Counted from the first letter of the stretch, positions 49,013 to 58,536 are shown. The stretch is DNA of 64,000 bases from Fluoribacter gormanii (GCF_900156395.1 NZ_FTNL01000012.1:48966-112965); one strand, 5' to 3'. Numbers and translations are program-made. The notes: generated from the letters alone by a model not told the origin.

Positions 49013-52000
49013 ATGCAACAACGTTTTGTCCATTTACGTGTTCACACTGAATTTTCATTGGTTGATGGTTTAGTTCGGGTTAAGCCATTAATGAAGGCTT
49101 TACCATCTCGAGGAATGTGTGCCGTTGCGATAACTGATCACTGCAATTTGTTTGCGGCAGTGAAGCATTATAAAAGTGCTGTTGATGCGGGAATTAAACC
49201 TATTATTGGAAGTGATTTACCTTGTCATGACCCTGATCAGCCAGATCGAGTTTCTTCTATAGTTCTTTTATGCCTTAATTCGGAAGGGTATAAAAATTTA
49301 ACCTGCCTTGTATCCAAAGCGTACCAGGAAGGCCAGTATCAAGGACAGCCTAGAGTACAAAATCAGTGGATTAAAGAATATTCAGCGGGGCTTATTGCTT
49401 TATCAGGTGGACGATTTGGTGATATTGGACAGGCTTTATTAGCCAATGATGATGCTTTGGCCAAAAGCCGGGCATTATATTGGCAATCACTTTTTCCCAA
49501 TCGTTTCTATTTGGAAATTCAACGTACAGGACGTCCCGATGAATCCCGTTATAATGAAAAATTAATTTCATTAGCCGATGAGTTGAAATTACCGTTAGTC
49601 GCAACCAATGATGTACGTTTCCTTGATCAAGAAGATTTTGAGGCCCATGAGGCTCGTGTTTGCATTCATGAAGGCTACTCATTAGCAGATCCCAGAAGAA
49701 CGCAAAAATATAGTGCACAACAGTACTTACGCTCAGCTGATGAAATGGTTGCTTTATTTACTGATTTACCCTCAGCAATAGAAAATACCGTTGAAATCAG
49801 TAAACGTTGCACAGTAAAACTGGACTTGGGTAATAATTATCTGCCTAATTTCCCTATACCGGAAGGATCTACTGTTGAGGAGTATTTATCTCATCTATCT
49901 CAAGTGGGTTTGGAAGAGCGTTTACTGCAAATATTTAAAAACAAATCGCCTGAAGAACTGCAGGCATCTCGAGAAGAATACGATAAACGCTTGCAAATCG
50001 AGTTGAACGTTATTAATAACATGGGTTTTGCTGGCTACTTCCTCATCGTGGCTGATTTTATTCAATGGGCCAAAAAAAATGGTGTACCTGTTGGACCTGG
50101 ACGAGGATCTGGAGCCGGATCTCTGGTTGCCTATGCACTAAAAATTACCGATTTGGATCCCTTGGAGTATGAATTACTTTTCGAGCGTTTTTTGAATCCA
50201 GAACGGGTATCCATGCCTGACTTTGATATCGATTTTTGCATGGAAGGGCGTGATCGAGTCATTGATTATGTAGCGGAGAAATACGGCAGACAAAGTGTTT
50301 CACAAATTATCACCTTTGGTACCATGGCTGCAAAAGCGGTGGTACGTGATGTGGGACGTGTCTTAGGGCATCCTTATGGATTTGTTGATAAATTAGCCAA
50401 ATTAATTCCTTTTGAAATTGGTATTACATTAAGCAAGGCTTTGGAGCAGGAAGAAGAACTAAAACGTCGTTATAACGAAGAAGAAGAAGTCAAAGAGCTG
50501 ATTGATTTAGCTCTAAAGCTCGAAGGAATTACCCGTAATGCAGGAAAACATGCTGGAGGCGTAGTTATTGCACCATCACAGCTTACAGATTTTACTGCTA
50601 TTTATTGTGAAGAAGGTTCCAACCAAATTGTTAGCCAATTCGATAAAGATGACGTTGAGGCAGCAGGTTTGGTCAAATTTGACTTTTTAGGGCTACGCAC
50701 TCTGACGATTATCGATTGGGCATTAGCCACAATAAATAAGAAAAAGGCTGCGGAAGGGTTACCACCAGTTGATATCAGTCAAATTCCCACAGATGATGCA
50801 GCAACTTTTGATTTATTAAAAGCGTGTAAAACAACAGCGGTGTTTCAGCTGGAATCCCGCGGTATGAAGGAGTTAATTGGTCGTTTACAACCAGATTGCT
50901 TTGAAGACATTATCGCTTTGGTGGCTTTATTCAGACCAGGACCTTTACAATCTGGAATGGTGGATGATTTTATTGATCGTAAGCATGGGCGTGCGGCAGT
51001 TGATTATCCTCATCCTGATTTAGAACCAATTTTAAAACCAACTTATGGCGTTATCTTGTACCAAGAGCAGGTGATGCAAATTGCTCAGGTATTGGCAAAC
51101 TATACTTTAGGGGCCGCTGATTTATTACGTCGCGCCATGGGAAAGAAAAAGCCAGAAGAAATGGCAAAACAACGAGAAATTTTTACTGAAGGAGCGACTG
51201 CCAGAGGGGTTGATGAAAAAGTTGCAACCCATATTTTTGATTTAATGGAAAAATTTGCCGGTTATGGTTTCAATAAATCACATTCTGCAGCTTATGCCTT
51301 GGTCGCTTATCAAACTGCTTGGTTAAAGGCACATTATCCAGCGGCATTTATGGCAGCGGTAATGTCTTCAGATATGGATAATACAGATAAAGTCGTCACC
51401 TTTATTGATGAGTGTGCTCATATGAAATTGAAGGTGTTACCCCCTTCGATCAATCATTCCATGTATCCTTTTACCACCGTCGATGATACCACCATCATTT
51501 ATGGTCTTGGTGCGATAAAAGGAGTGGGAGAATCAGCTATTGATTGCATTACCGAAGAGCGGAATGCCAGAGGAATATATACTGACTTATTTAGTTTTTG
51601 CCAACGCCTCGATCTGCGTAAAGTAAATCGCCGAGTATTGGAAGCAACCATTAAAAGTGGTGCTTTTGATGATTGGAATGTGGAACGCGCCATATTGACC
51701 GCTTCTTTGGAAAAAGCGTTAAAAGTGGCAGAAAAAGAGCATCAAAATCAATCCAGTGGTCAATTTGATTTGTTTTCATTATTGGAAGACGAGAGCAATG
51801 AGCATAAATATGTACAATGTAAACCATGGTCTGAGGCTCAACGCCTGGAAGGGGAGCGGGAAGTATTAGGTTTTTATCTAACCGGACATCCAGCAGATCA
51901 ATATCGTCGTGAGTTTGGTGATTTTATCGTTTCAATCAGTCAACTCAATCCTTCTATGCATAAAAAAGCCATCATATGTGCGCAAATAGTAGGGATTCGC

Positions 52001-52459
52001 AAGATTGTGACCAAGCGTGGTAAAAAGTTGGTAATTCTGGGTATGGATGATTCTACGGCGCGACTTGATGTTGTTGTATTTGGGGAGCTTTTTGAGTCTT
52101 CTGCAGCGAACTTGGCGACTGGAGATATGCTCGTGATCGAAGGCGAAGTCGCGCATGATGATTATAATGGCGGCGTGAAAATGACTGCAAATTCTCTCTA
52201 CGATGTGCCTACAGCTCGTACTAAATTTGCTCGGTGTCTGGAGTTGCGTTTGCATGCTGAAAGCCAAGGGATTTTAGCCTCCATTAAGTCCCTGTTAAGC
52301 GCTCATGTTGGTCGTTGCTCGGTGCAGTTTTCATACAGCAATGATTGTGCAAAAGCGCAGTTGAGTCTGGCACCGCAATGGCAAGTAATGCCCAGTGATG
52401 AATTACTTGAACTTTTGAGCAATCTCTTGGGTGATGAGCAAGTGGTGATGAAGTATTAG
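49013..52459 (+). CDS. dnaE: DNA polymerase III alpha subunit DnaE
   Basis: This is the replicative polymerase. The 1148 residues start with the PHP domain (FVHLRVHTEFSLVDGLVRVKPL, AITDHCNLFAAVKHYK). The polymerase core has GPGRGSGAGSLVAYALKITDLDPL, PDFDIDFCMEGRD with the catalytic aspartates, and RNAGKHAGGVVIAP. A finger region, a helix-hairpin-helix segment and a C-terminal OB domain (CAQIVGIRKIVTKRGKKL) follow. Length is normal for DnaE1. It lies 119 bp after the permease, probably with its own promoter. Confidence 0.97.
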   Translation: MQQRFVHLRVHTEFSLVDGLVRVKPLMKALPSRGMCAVAITDHCNLFAAVKHYKSAVDAGIKPIIGSDLPCHDPDQPDRVSSIVLLCLNSEGYKNLTCLVSKAYQEGQYQGQPRVQNQWIKEYSAGLIALSGGRFGDIGQALLANDDALAKSRALYWQSLFPNRFYLEIQRTGRPDESRYNEKLISLADELKLPLVATNDVRFLDQEDFEAHEARVCIHEGYSLADPRRTQKYSAQQYLRSADEMVALFTDLPSAIENTVEISKRCTVKLDLGNNYLPNFPIPEGSTVEEYLSHLSQVGLEERLLQIFKNKSPEELQASREEYDKRLQIELNVINNMGFAGYFLIVADFIQWAKKNGVPVGPGRGSGAGSLVAYALKITDLDPLEYELLFERFLNPERVSMPDFDIDFCMEGRDRVIDYVAEKYGRQSVSQIITFGTMAAKAVVRDVGRVLGHPYGFVDKLAKLIPFEIGITLSKALEQEEELKRRYNEEEEVKELIDLALKLEGITRNAGKHAGGVVIAPSQLTDFTAIYCEEGSNQIVSQFDKDDVEAAGLVKFDFLGLRTLTIIDWALATINKKKAAEGLPPVDISQIPTDDAATFDLLKACKTTAVFQLESRGMKELIGRLQPDCFEDIIALVALFRPGPLQSGMVDDFIDRKHGRAAVDYPHPDLEPILKPTYGVILYQEQVMQIAQVLANYTLGAADLLRRAMGKKKPEEMAKQREIFTEGATARGVDEKVATHIFDLMEKFAGYGFNKSHSAAYALVAYQTAWLKAHYPAAFMAAVMSSDMDNTDKVVTFIDECAHMKLKVLPPSINHSMYPFTTVDDTTIIYGLGAIKGVGESAIDCITEERNARGIYTDLFSFCQRLDLRKVNRRVLEATIKSGAFDDWNVERAILTASLEKALKVAEKEHQNQSSGQFDLFSLLEDESNEHKYVQCKPWSEAQRLEGEREVLGFYLTGHPADQYRREFGDFIVSISQLNPSMHKKAIICAQIVGIRKIVTKRGKKLVILGMDDSTARLDVVVFGELFESSAANLATGDMLVIEGEVAHDDYNGGVKMTANSLYDVPTARTKFARCLELRLHAESQGILASIKSLLSAHVGRCSVQFSYSNDCAKAQLSLAPQWQVMPSDELLELLSNLLGDEQVVMKY

Positions 52460-52474
52460 TATTTCACAGCAAGG

Positions 52475-52537
52475 AGCCTGGGGGGGAGAGAGCAACCCCG
52501 GGTTTTGTTTTGCCGTACCCGGGATTTTCAATTTTTA
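52475..52537. repeat. CCCGGG-rich palindromic remnant between dnaE and phhB
   Basis: AGCCTGGGGGGGAGAG, ACCCCGGGTTTTG and GTACCCGGGATTTT follow one another; the two CCCGGG cores can pair. T-rich bases follow on the plus strand, so it may end dnaE transcripts. It belongs to the family of repeats at 27390 and 38423. Confidence 0.45.
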
Positions 52538-52876
52538 GTCCGCTAACAATTTATCCATTTTTGCAGCACAAATAAAATCATTATGACTTAAGCCATTAAG
52601 TGCATGGGTCATGAAACTTACGTGACAATAATTATAACCTACCTCTAAATCAGGATGATGATTTTCAATATTTGCTATCCATGCCAGAGCATTGACAAAG
52701 GCCATTGTTTCATAAAAATTGTTAAAAGATAAACTACGCTTAATGATTCGGTTATCTGCACTGACTTCCCAATTTTTATTTAATTGAGGCATTAAATTTT
52801 TAATTTGTTCTGCATTTAATGCAGCCCCTATGCCTTCACATGCTTCGCAATGTTTACTGCTTAAGTCACTAGTCAT
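52535..52876 (-). CDS. phhB: Pterin-4a-carbinolamine dehydratase PhhB
   Basis: This enzyme recycles the pterin cofactor after phenylalanine hydroxylase. The 113 residues carry the signature IENHHPDLEVGYNYCHVSFMTH with His73, His74 and His85 of the active site, and LNKNWEVSADNRIIKRSLSF. Length is normal. phhA is not in the window; hisC lies upstream on the same strand with a 79-bp gap. Confidence 0.93.
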   Translation of the reverse strand: MTSDLSSKHCEACEGIGAALNAEQIKNLMPQLNKNWEVSADNRIIKRSLSFNNFYETMAFVNALAWIANIENHHPDLEVGYNYCHVSFMTHALNGLSHNDFICAAKMDKLLAD

Positions 52877-52955
52877 TTCATTTCCTTACTTTCAGGGGGC
52901 GATTCTACTATCTTGGCCAAAATGGTGCTCTAAAATCCCACCATTTTGGCTCAAT

Positions 52956-54086
52956 CTAGCGAATTGTCAATAGACTCTGATAATTACCCAGTGTATCTAG
53001 AAAACGGCTGTTCTGTTCCTTGGTTCCTACTGTTACTCGTAAGTAATTGTTCATCTTATATGGATGCAGCGGTCGCACTATGATACCTCTATCGAGTAGA
53101 TAGTTGTACAGCGACATGCCGTCTTCCTTGCAGTCGATAGTAAGGAAGTTGCACGCGGAGGGTAGGTAATTGATATCCAATTGATTTAACCCTTCTTTCA
53201 TTTGCAGCATTCCTTCAGCATTAGTCCGTAAACTTAATTGAATAAACTGATCATCATCCAAAGCCGCATGGGCGGTAGTGAGGGCCACCTGATTAACGGT
53301 AAATGGTAGTTGTATACGGCGCATGAGTTCAATTATTGAGGGATGGGCCATTGCATAACCTAATCGTACGCCAGCTAATCCATATATTTTTGAAAAAGTG
53401 CGTGTGATTACTAAATTAGGATGATGAGCGAGCCAATCAATACTGTTTTCATTTAATTGGGACGCAGCGTATTCATAATAAGCTTCATCAATGACTAATA
53501 AGGTGCTTTCAGGAATATTTTCTAACAGGCGTTTTATTTCCCTCTGACTAACAAGTATGCCAGTAGGATTATTCGGATTCGCTAAAAAAATAATAGCCGT
53601 TTTTGGGGTGCATGCCTGAATTAATTTATCTACGTTGACATGCCAATTTGCATCAACCTCAATAGTATGGACCGGGATATTTAAAGTATTTGCTTGAATC
53701 GCATAGGTGCTAAATGCATATTCGTGGGTGATGATGTGTTTGTCATTATGTAATGCAAAACAGTTAAGCAGAATCGTGTATATATAATCTGAACCATTAC
53801 TTACAAAAAGCTGATCCGTATTGATTTCAAGTTTATGCGCCAGTTTAGGAATCAAGGGATGATTGAGGGGAGATGGATAAGTTGCCAGAGTATGGGAGGA
53901 CATTTCTTTTAAAGCGGCCAAAGCTAAAGGACTACAGCCTAAAGGATTTTCATTGCTGGCCAGTTTGATAATATTCTGGTCATTAATCCCTTTTTCTCGA
54001 GCTAATTCTTCTATGGATTTTCCTGGTTTATAGGGGACTAAAGATTGTATGCCTGGATGAGGTAATTGTTGAAAGTGAACCGTCAT
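52956..54086 (-). CDS. hisC: Histidinol-phosphate aminotransferase HisC
   Basis: This is a PLP-dependent class-I/II aminotransferase. The 376 residues contain LASNENPLGCSP, the cofactor-binding FLANPNNPTG, VIDEAYYEY, and the PLP lysine Lys233 in TRTFSKIYGLAGVRLGY. The C-terminal Arg is in YLRVTVGT. It is a solitary copy without other his genes, like HisC2 copies that often serve aromatic amino acids as well. Being beside phhB fits a role in phenylalanine/tyrosine metabolism, but this is inference. Confidence 0.92.
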   Translation of the reverse strand: MTVHFQQLPHPGIQSLVPYKPGKSIEELAREKGINDQNIIKLASNENPLGCSPLALAALKEMSSHTLATYPSPLNHPLIPKLAHKLEINTDQLFVSNGSDYIYTILLNCFALHNDKHIITHEYAFSTYAIQANTLNIPVHTIEVDANWHVNVDKLIQACTPKTAIIFLANPNNPTGILVSQREIKRLLENIPESTLLVIDEAYYEYAASQLNENSIDWLAHHPNLVITRTFSKIYGLAGVRLGYAMAHPSIIELMRRIQLPFTVNQVALTTAHAALDDDQFIQLSLRTNAEGMLQMKEGLNQLDINYLPSACNFLTIDCKEDGMSLYNYLLDRGIIVRPLHPYKMNNYLRVTVGTKEQNSRFLDTLGNYQSLLTIR

Positions 54087-54175
54087 AATTTTCCCTAACT
54101 AATAATTTATATCATATTATCCAAGCTTTAGCGTTCTGTCACGAGCCTATCAGGTTAAAAATCATTTAATTGATT

Positions 54176-54196
54176 ACCGGATGATGAACATCCGGT
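54176..54196 (-). terminator. Hairpin after the U-box gene
   Basis: ACCGGATG and CATCCGGT pair perfectly across five bases, 6 bases past the stop codon at 54203. The following minus-strand bases are A/T-rich without a long T-run. Confidence 0.55.
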
Positions 54197-54202
54197 ATGA
54201 GA

Positions 54203-55318
54203 TTATTGTTTCGAAAAATTTATTTGGGATGCCAAGTCATTAAAAGCACGATTGGGGATTAAATCTCCTTCTGTTAGATATTGGCGATCAATGGGGCATG
54301 AACGGTGGTTGCGTACCCAAAATCGAATACCTTTAGCTCCATTTTTTTGATCATCATTAAATGTATGTCCATGAGGATCAATAACTGTAGGGGTTCCATT
54401 TACTCCCAGAGGTTCAAATGTGATTGGATCTAGAAGTTCATTATTTGAGCCAGAGTCTTTTTCTTTCTTGGCAGAAGATGCTTCTCCTTTTAATGGGCCA
54501 AAAATAAGTTTTGCCCATGAAGTGCGCCTATAATGTTCCACTTGTTCAAGAAATTCATCTGAATGAACTGCTTTATCCGGTACGCAACAGTCCGACCGAT
54601 GTCCTGGAGCACCAACAGGAGCTTCCTCTGATTTTGCATAAACAAGTGCAACACTCTTAAATATCGCATTTCTGCCTAGTTCAATTAAGTCGGTACATCT
54701 ATTTAGTAAATAGGCTGGCATATAGAGTAGTGCCCCAATAGCCCAGCCCGCAAGACCACCTAGTTCAGAACCGATGTAAGCAATAGGACCAGATAAGGGT
54801 AAAAAAGGTAAGAAAAATTCAAGCGCTTTTGCGGCGATATAAGGGATGGTAGTTAACACCATACCTATAGTAGCTACGCCAAGATTCCAGGCTTTTTGAG
54901 AGTAACTGCTTGGAGCTTCATAAACATTGAGGTTTTCGAAAAAAGTTGTTTTGCCAATAAAAACAGCGAACTCATCAAGTGAATCATAAAGCTTCGTTTT
55001 TAGCAAAAGAAATCCTCGAAGTAGTAAATCAGGAAAAAATAATGCAGTACCGATAATGGCTCCGATAGGAGCACCAATCACAAAGCCTAATAGTTCACCT
55101 ATCCAACCAAAAAAACCACGCATGACACCATGCATACGCGTGCCATCAGCATATTCGATATAGGCGCTATTTGTATCCCAATAAGAGGTATAATCCGGGA
55201 TCCAGAACATAGCAAACATAAAGTCAAGCATTATTCCGGGAATGCTTGTAATTTCTCTTAAAATTCGACGGGTTAATAGTTGACCTACAGTTGCACCTTT
55301 AGCGAAATAAGCATACAT
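54203..55318 (-). CDS. Membrane-associated U-box protein, candidate E3 ubiquitin ligase effector
   Basis: Bacteria do not ubiquitinate proteins, so a U-box points to host action. Residues about 295-371 follow the U-box pattern: LLDPITFEPL, then TVIDPHGHTFN, then a helix with FWVRNHRSCPIDRQYL, then DLIPNRAFNDLASQIN. These match DPIT..., P.GHTY..., HRTCP.. and LIPN.AL... of CHIP-like ligases. The first 200 residues are hydrophobic with Gly-rich segments (FVIGAPIGAIIGTALFFPDLLL, GSELGGLAGWAIGALLYMPA), suggesting membrane insertion. There is no Sec signal. Legionella already has U-box effectors (LubX, GobX), but a C-terminal U-box behind a membrane domain differs from LubX. The gene stands apart from hisC by 116 bp. 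Confidence 0.82.
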   Translation of the reverse strand: MYAYFAKGATVGQLLTRRILREITSIPGIMLDFMFAMFWIPDYTSYWDTNSAYIEYADGTRMHGVMRGFFGWIGELLGFVIGAPIGAIIGTALFFPDLLLRGFLLLKTKLYDSLDEFAVFIGKTTFFENLNVYEAPSSYSQKAWNLGVATIGMVLTTIPYIAAKALEFFLPFLPLSGPIAYIGSELGGLAGWAIGALLYMPAYLLNRCTDLIELGRNAIFKSVALVYAKSEEAPVGAPGHRSDCCVPDKAVHSDEFLEQVEHYRRTSWAKLIFGPLKGEASSAKKEKDSGSNNELLDPITFEPLGVNGTPTVIDPHGHTFNDDQKNGAKGIRFWVRNHRSCPIDRQYLTEGDLIPNRAFNDLASQINFSKQ

Positions 55319-55544
55319 CGTTTGACCCCTTTGATTTGCTAATTATTTTGTTTGTATCTCTTCCAGGCTTGTATCCAGCGACATTTTAAGCACATTAAAG
55401 ATTAATAACAATCTAATGGGACATATATAAATCATTTTGGTTCGCATAGAGGCTTTTATAGTCTGTATGTAGTGATCGAGATCTTGAATTTTTATTTCCA
55501 TGGCGCTAACCTGTGCCTGCAAACCAACCACAGGATAATGGAAT

Positions 55545-55865
55545 ATGAATTGTCAAAAGGGATTTTCCCTAACTGAAGTACTGGTATCTTTAGTACTGGT
55601 CACCACTTTGACTCTGGCATTATTACAGCAACAATCGCAGAGCAAACAATTATTGAATCAATTGGTTTTTCGAACACAAGGATCTCAATTTCTGGATCAA
55701 ATTGAGGAAACGTTGGTAGCCAGAGTTTCAAGACTTCCTCCAATTCCTTCTTCGTATCATTTGGAAATACAGCAAAATAATCACCAGGTACTGATTCATC
55801 TTGCATGGCTTCAACAACTAGGCACCATAACTCGTGAACGTAATCCCATAGGTCGTATTAGATGA
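55545..55865 (+). CDS. pilV: Type IV pilus minor pilin, PilV-like
   Basis: The 106 residues begin with a prepilin leader (MNCQKG) followed by FSLTEVLVSLVLVTTLTLAL, with the conserved Glu5 of the mature N-terminus. The rest is a short polar domain. Cleavage would be by PilD. The protein is smaller than typical PilV (about 150-180), so it may be reduced. It overlaps pilW by 4 bases and is the first gene of the three-gene cluster. Confidence 0.85.
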   Translation: MNCQKGFSLTEVLVSLVLVTTLTLALLQQQSQSKQLLNQLVFRTQGSQFLDQIEETLVARVSRLPPIPSSYHLEIQQNNHQVLIHLAWLQQLGTITRERNPIGRIR

Positions 55866-56602
55866 AGAAACAGATGGGGCTCAGCTTGACCGAGGTATTA
55901 ATAAGTCTTTTTCTGGGAAGCGTGATTATGACTGAATTAATCCAGCTTTTTATAGAAAGTAAGCATCAATATCTTGAGACAGAAAAAGTTTTAGCAATGC
56001 GTTTTGATTTGCAATGGGTGACTGATTTACTGAGTGATAGTATTAGACGAGCAGGTTTTACGCCATGTTTGGGGATAGATCGCCTGCAAATTATTGATCA
56101 ACGAAATCATCACAACAAGATTCGTGGATTGCATGTTGGCAATCATCCGGATCAATTCATTCAAGTCAATCGCATGAACGAATATTTTGCAAAAATAGTC
56201 AAAATTCAAAGTTCAACAAGAATATTGGTACAGAATTCGGTGACATTTCATAAAAAGCGTCCAATACTTATTGCAGATTGTGAGCATGCTGAAATACAAG
56301 AAATATTCGATATGGAACAACAAGGTGAGCATTTACTTATTATTCTTAAAAAGCCTCTTTATTTTTCCTATGATACATCACTCTATGTTGGTGAGTATCT
56401 TGAAGAAAAATGGTTTATTAAGAACAATGCCAATCATGAAGATACGTTACATTATCAGTTGGTTCATACAGAAGAAATAACTCCGTTAATTCATTTCATG
56501 CATACCCGAAATCGAGTCGTCAGAGAGAGGCAGTTTCTCGAAATTAGTATGGGTTTGGATGAGAATAAAACTCATGAGCTTAGGGTTTGGGTGCGTGGAT
56601 GA
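55862..56602 (+). CDS. pilW: Type IV pilus minor pilin, PilW-like
   Basis: The 246 residues begin MKKQMG then LSLTEVLISLFLGSVIMTEL, with Glu5 present. The region RFDLQWVTDLLSDSIRRAGFTPCLG is the typical PilW/GspJ-like motif after the N-terminal helix. Two cysteines, in FTPCLG and IADCEH, may pair. Stop and start of the next gene overlap (ATGA). Confidence 0.87.
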   Translation: MKKQMGLSLTEVLISLFLGSVIMTELIQLFIESKHQYLETEKVLAMRFDLQWVTDLLSDSIRRAGFTPCLGIDRLQIIDQRNHHNKIRGLHVGNHPDQFIQVNRMNEYFAKIVKIQSSTRILVQNSVTFHKKRPILIADCEHAEIQEIFDMEQQGEHLLIILKKPLYFSYDTSLYVGEYLEEKWFIKNNANHEDTLHYQLVHTEEITPLIHFMHTRNRVVRERQFLEISMGLDENKTHELRVWVRG

Positions 56603-57126
56603 GTAGAACAAATAAAGGATTTATTTTATTGGTAACCTTACTTATTATTGGCGTGATTAGTTTACTTATATTGACCTCAATGCAGCATACTTTGCTCTAT
56701 TATAAGGCAATTAATAAACAAGAAATGTTACATCAGAATTTTTATCAATTAGAGGATGTAACTTTGCAATTACTGCATCAACATCAAACATTCAATCACG
56801 ATTGTTTGGTCCGTTCGGACTCTGCAAATCAGGCGATCCATCATTTGCTTCATCAAAAAGGATGTTCTTTGATAAGTGGGTTAACCAAGTACAAGTATTA
56901 CATTGAGGATTTAGGAGAGTTTCCTTGTTTGGTAGTTCGGTATAAAGGGCGGAAGTCTGCAACACATCATCAACGAGTTACTGTGGTACCTATGGAAGAT
57001 GGGGTTCCTGCATCGCTATTACAAGTACGATTTATCAGTGCAGGAAGGGTGCTCCCTTGTTTTGCAAAGGAGCGCACAGTTTCTTTAGGAGTGAGTAGTT
57101 GGCGGTATTTCCCTTCTATTTATTAA
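56599..57126 (+). CDS. pilX: Type IV pilus minor pilin, PilX-like
   Basis: I chose ATG 56599, which overlaps the pilW stop. It gives MSRTNKG then FILLVTLLIIGVISLLILTSM, a pilin helix without Glu5, typical of PilX and GspK tip proteins. The remaining 150 residues hold cysteines (NHDCLV, KGCSL, FPCLV, LPCFA). No pilY1 or pilE follows, which is unusual for the PilVWX set. Confidence 0.83.
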   Translation: MSRTNKGFILLVTLLIIGVISLLILTSMQHTLLYYKAINKQEMLHQNFYQLEDVTLQLLHQHQTFNHDCLVRSDSANQAIHHLLHQKGCSLISGLTKYKYYIEDLGEFPCLVVRYKGRKSATHHQRVTVVPMEDGVPASLLQVRFISAGRVLPCFAKERTVSLGVSSWRYFPSIY

Positions 57127-57305
57127 AATTTTTTATATTGAATATTTATGGAATTTATTGTTTGTGACTTTCATAAATATTATTTAAAATCAATTTCTTA
57201 TTAAAAGAATTTTTTGCTTGCCAAAAGTTTTCAATAAGAACTTTATGGTTGAATTCTGCTATACTTTGTTGCAAAATATTCCACAACGTGTAAAAATTGT
57301 CCGCT

Positions 57306-58520
57306 ATGAAAACGAAAACTATATCTATTACACTTTTTTTTACCTTCATTGCCTTAAGTAGTTTGGCATGGTGGTTTTGGCCGGCAAAACAGCCTTCAAA
57401 GATGTTCAGACAAGCTGATTTTGAGCGTTTGCCTGGTTGGAAATCAGCAGATTTAAACAAATCTTTACTGACTTTTCAGACGTCATGTCGTGCTTTTATT
57501 AAGCAAAACCCAGAGGAAGTTGTCGGAACAGATCATATTGACTTACAAGTAAAGGATTGGCAACCGGCTTGTAAAGCTGCTTTAGAAATTTCTCCTTCAT
57601 CAGAGCAGGAAACAAAGCAATTTTTTGAAAAATGGTTTACTCCGGTAGAGTTCACTGATACTGGCGAAAAACCTGGTTTATTTACCGGATATTATGTTCC
57701 TATAATTAAAGGAAGTTATAAAAAATCCAAAGAATTCCATGTTCCTCTCTATGAAACACCAGATGATCTTGTGACTTCTGATTTGGGGCTATTTTTTAAC
57801 GATTTAAAAAGTCGCCGTATTGTAGGTCGTTTAGAGGGTAAAAAGCTGGTCCCTTATTATACTCGTGAAGAAATTAATAATGGAGCACTTAAAGGTAAAG
57901 CACGCGTATTGGTATGGATTAATAGTCCTATAGATCGTTTGTTTTTGGAAATTCAAGGCTCGGGGGTGATTGAACTTGAAGATGGCAGCAATCTTTACAT
58001 CGGTTATGATTCTCAAAATGGAAAACCTTATACTGCGATTGCCGGAGTATTGATCAAAAAAGGGGTAATGACTAAAGATAATGCATCCATGCAGGCAATA
58101 AAGCGTTATTTGGAAGCTCATCCCAAGCAGATGGATAAAATAATTAATCAAAATAAATCCTTTGTTTTTTTCCATAAGATGTCTTATGGGGTCGCTTTAG
58201 GTTCGCAAGGTGTGGCATTAACCCCTGGTTATTCGCTTGCTATTGATAAACAATGGGTACCTATGGGCGCTCCTCTTTGGTTAACTACGACACGCCCTGA
58301 TAGCAACAACCCGAATGAGAATAAGCCCATGCAACGCTTGATGATCGCTCAAGATACTGGTGGAGCAATTCGCGGTAAAGTACGCGGGGATGTTTTTTGG
58401 GGTGGTGGTGAAAAAGCAACTTTAATCGCCGGACATATGAAGAATCATGGCCATTACTGGATTCTTCTGCCCAAGCAAGCGATATTTCGCTTAGAGAAAA
58501 ATAAGTTGATTTCTGGGTAA
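57306..58520 (+). CDS. mltA: Membrane-bound lytic murein transglycosylase A (MltA)
   Basis: MltA cleaves peptidoglycan to 1,6-anhydromuropeptides. The 404 residues from ATG 57306 start with a hydrophobic segment (TISITLFFTFIALSSLAWWF) and contain the MltA domain (GLFTGYYVPIIKGSYKKSKEFHVPLY, YYTREEINNGALKGKARVL, IQGSGVIEL) and the 3D domain (RLMIAQDTGGAIRGKVRGDVFWG) with the catalytic Asp. No Cys follows the signal sequence, so it is not an obvious lipoprotein, unlike E. coli MltA. A TTG at 57297 is in frame. About 180 bp separate it from pilX. Confidence 0.93.
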   Translation: MKTKTISITLFFTFIALSSLAWWFWPAKQPSKMFRQADFERLPGWKSADLNKSLLTFQTSCRAFIKQNPEEVVGTDHIDLQVKDWQPACKAALEISPSSEQETKQFFEKWFTPVEFTDTGEKPGLFTGYYVPIIKGSYKKSKEFHVPLYETPDDLVTSDLGLFFNDLKSRRIVGRLEGKKLVPYYTREEINNGALKGKARVLVWINSPIDRLFLEIQGSGVIELEDGSNLYIGYDSQNGKPYTAIAGVLIKKGVMTKDNASMQAIKRYLEAHPKQMDKIINQNKSFVFFHKMSYGVALGSQGVALTPGYSLAIDKQWVPMGAPLWLTTTRPDSNNPNENKPMQRLMIAQDTGGAIRGKVRGDVFWGGGEKATLIAGHMKNHGHYWILLPKQAIFRLEKNKLISG

Positions 58521-58536
58521 TTCTTCTCAACCTTAG

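Noticed and set aside
49392..49718. 108-residue minus-strand frame inside dnaE
   Set aside because: It lies fully opposite the conserved PHP and polymerase region and has His/Trp-rich shadow composition.
54203..55450. PmrA box upstream of the U-box gene
   Set aside because: The upstream region contains ATTAAT, TTTAAT and CTTAAA, but not with the five-base spacing. It is probably ordinary AT-rich sequence.
55343..55531. 62-residue minus-strand frame between the U-box gene and the pilin cluster
   Set aside because: It fills the shared upstream region of two divergent genes, has no convincing ribosome-binding site, and its product looks like chance sequence.
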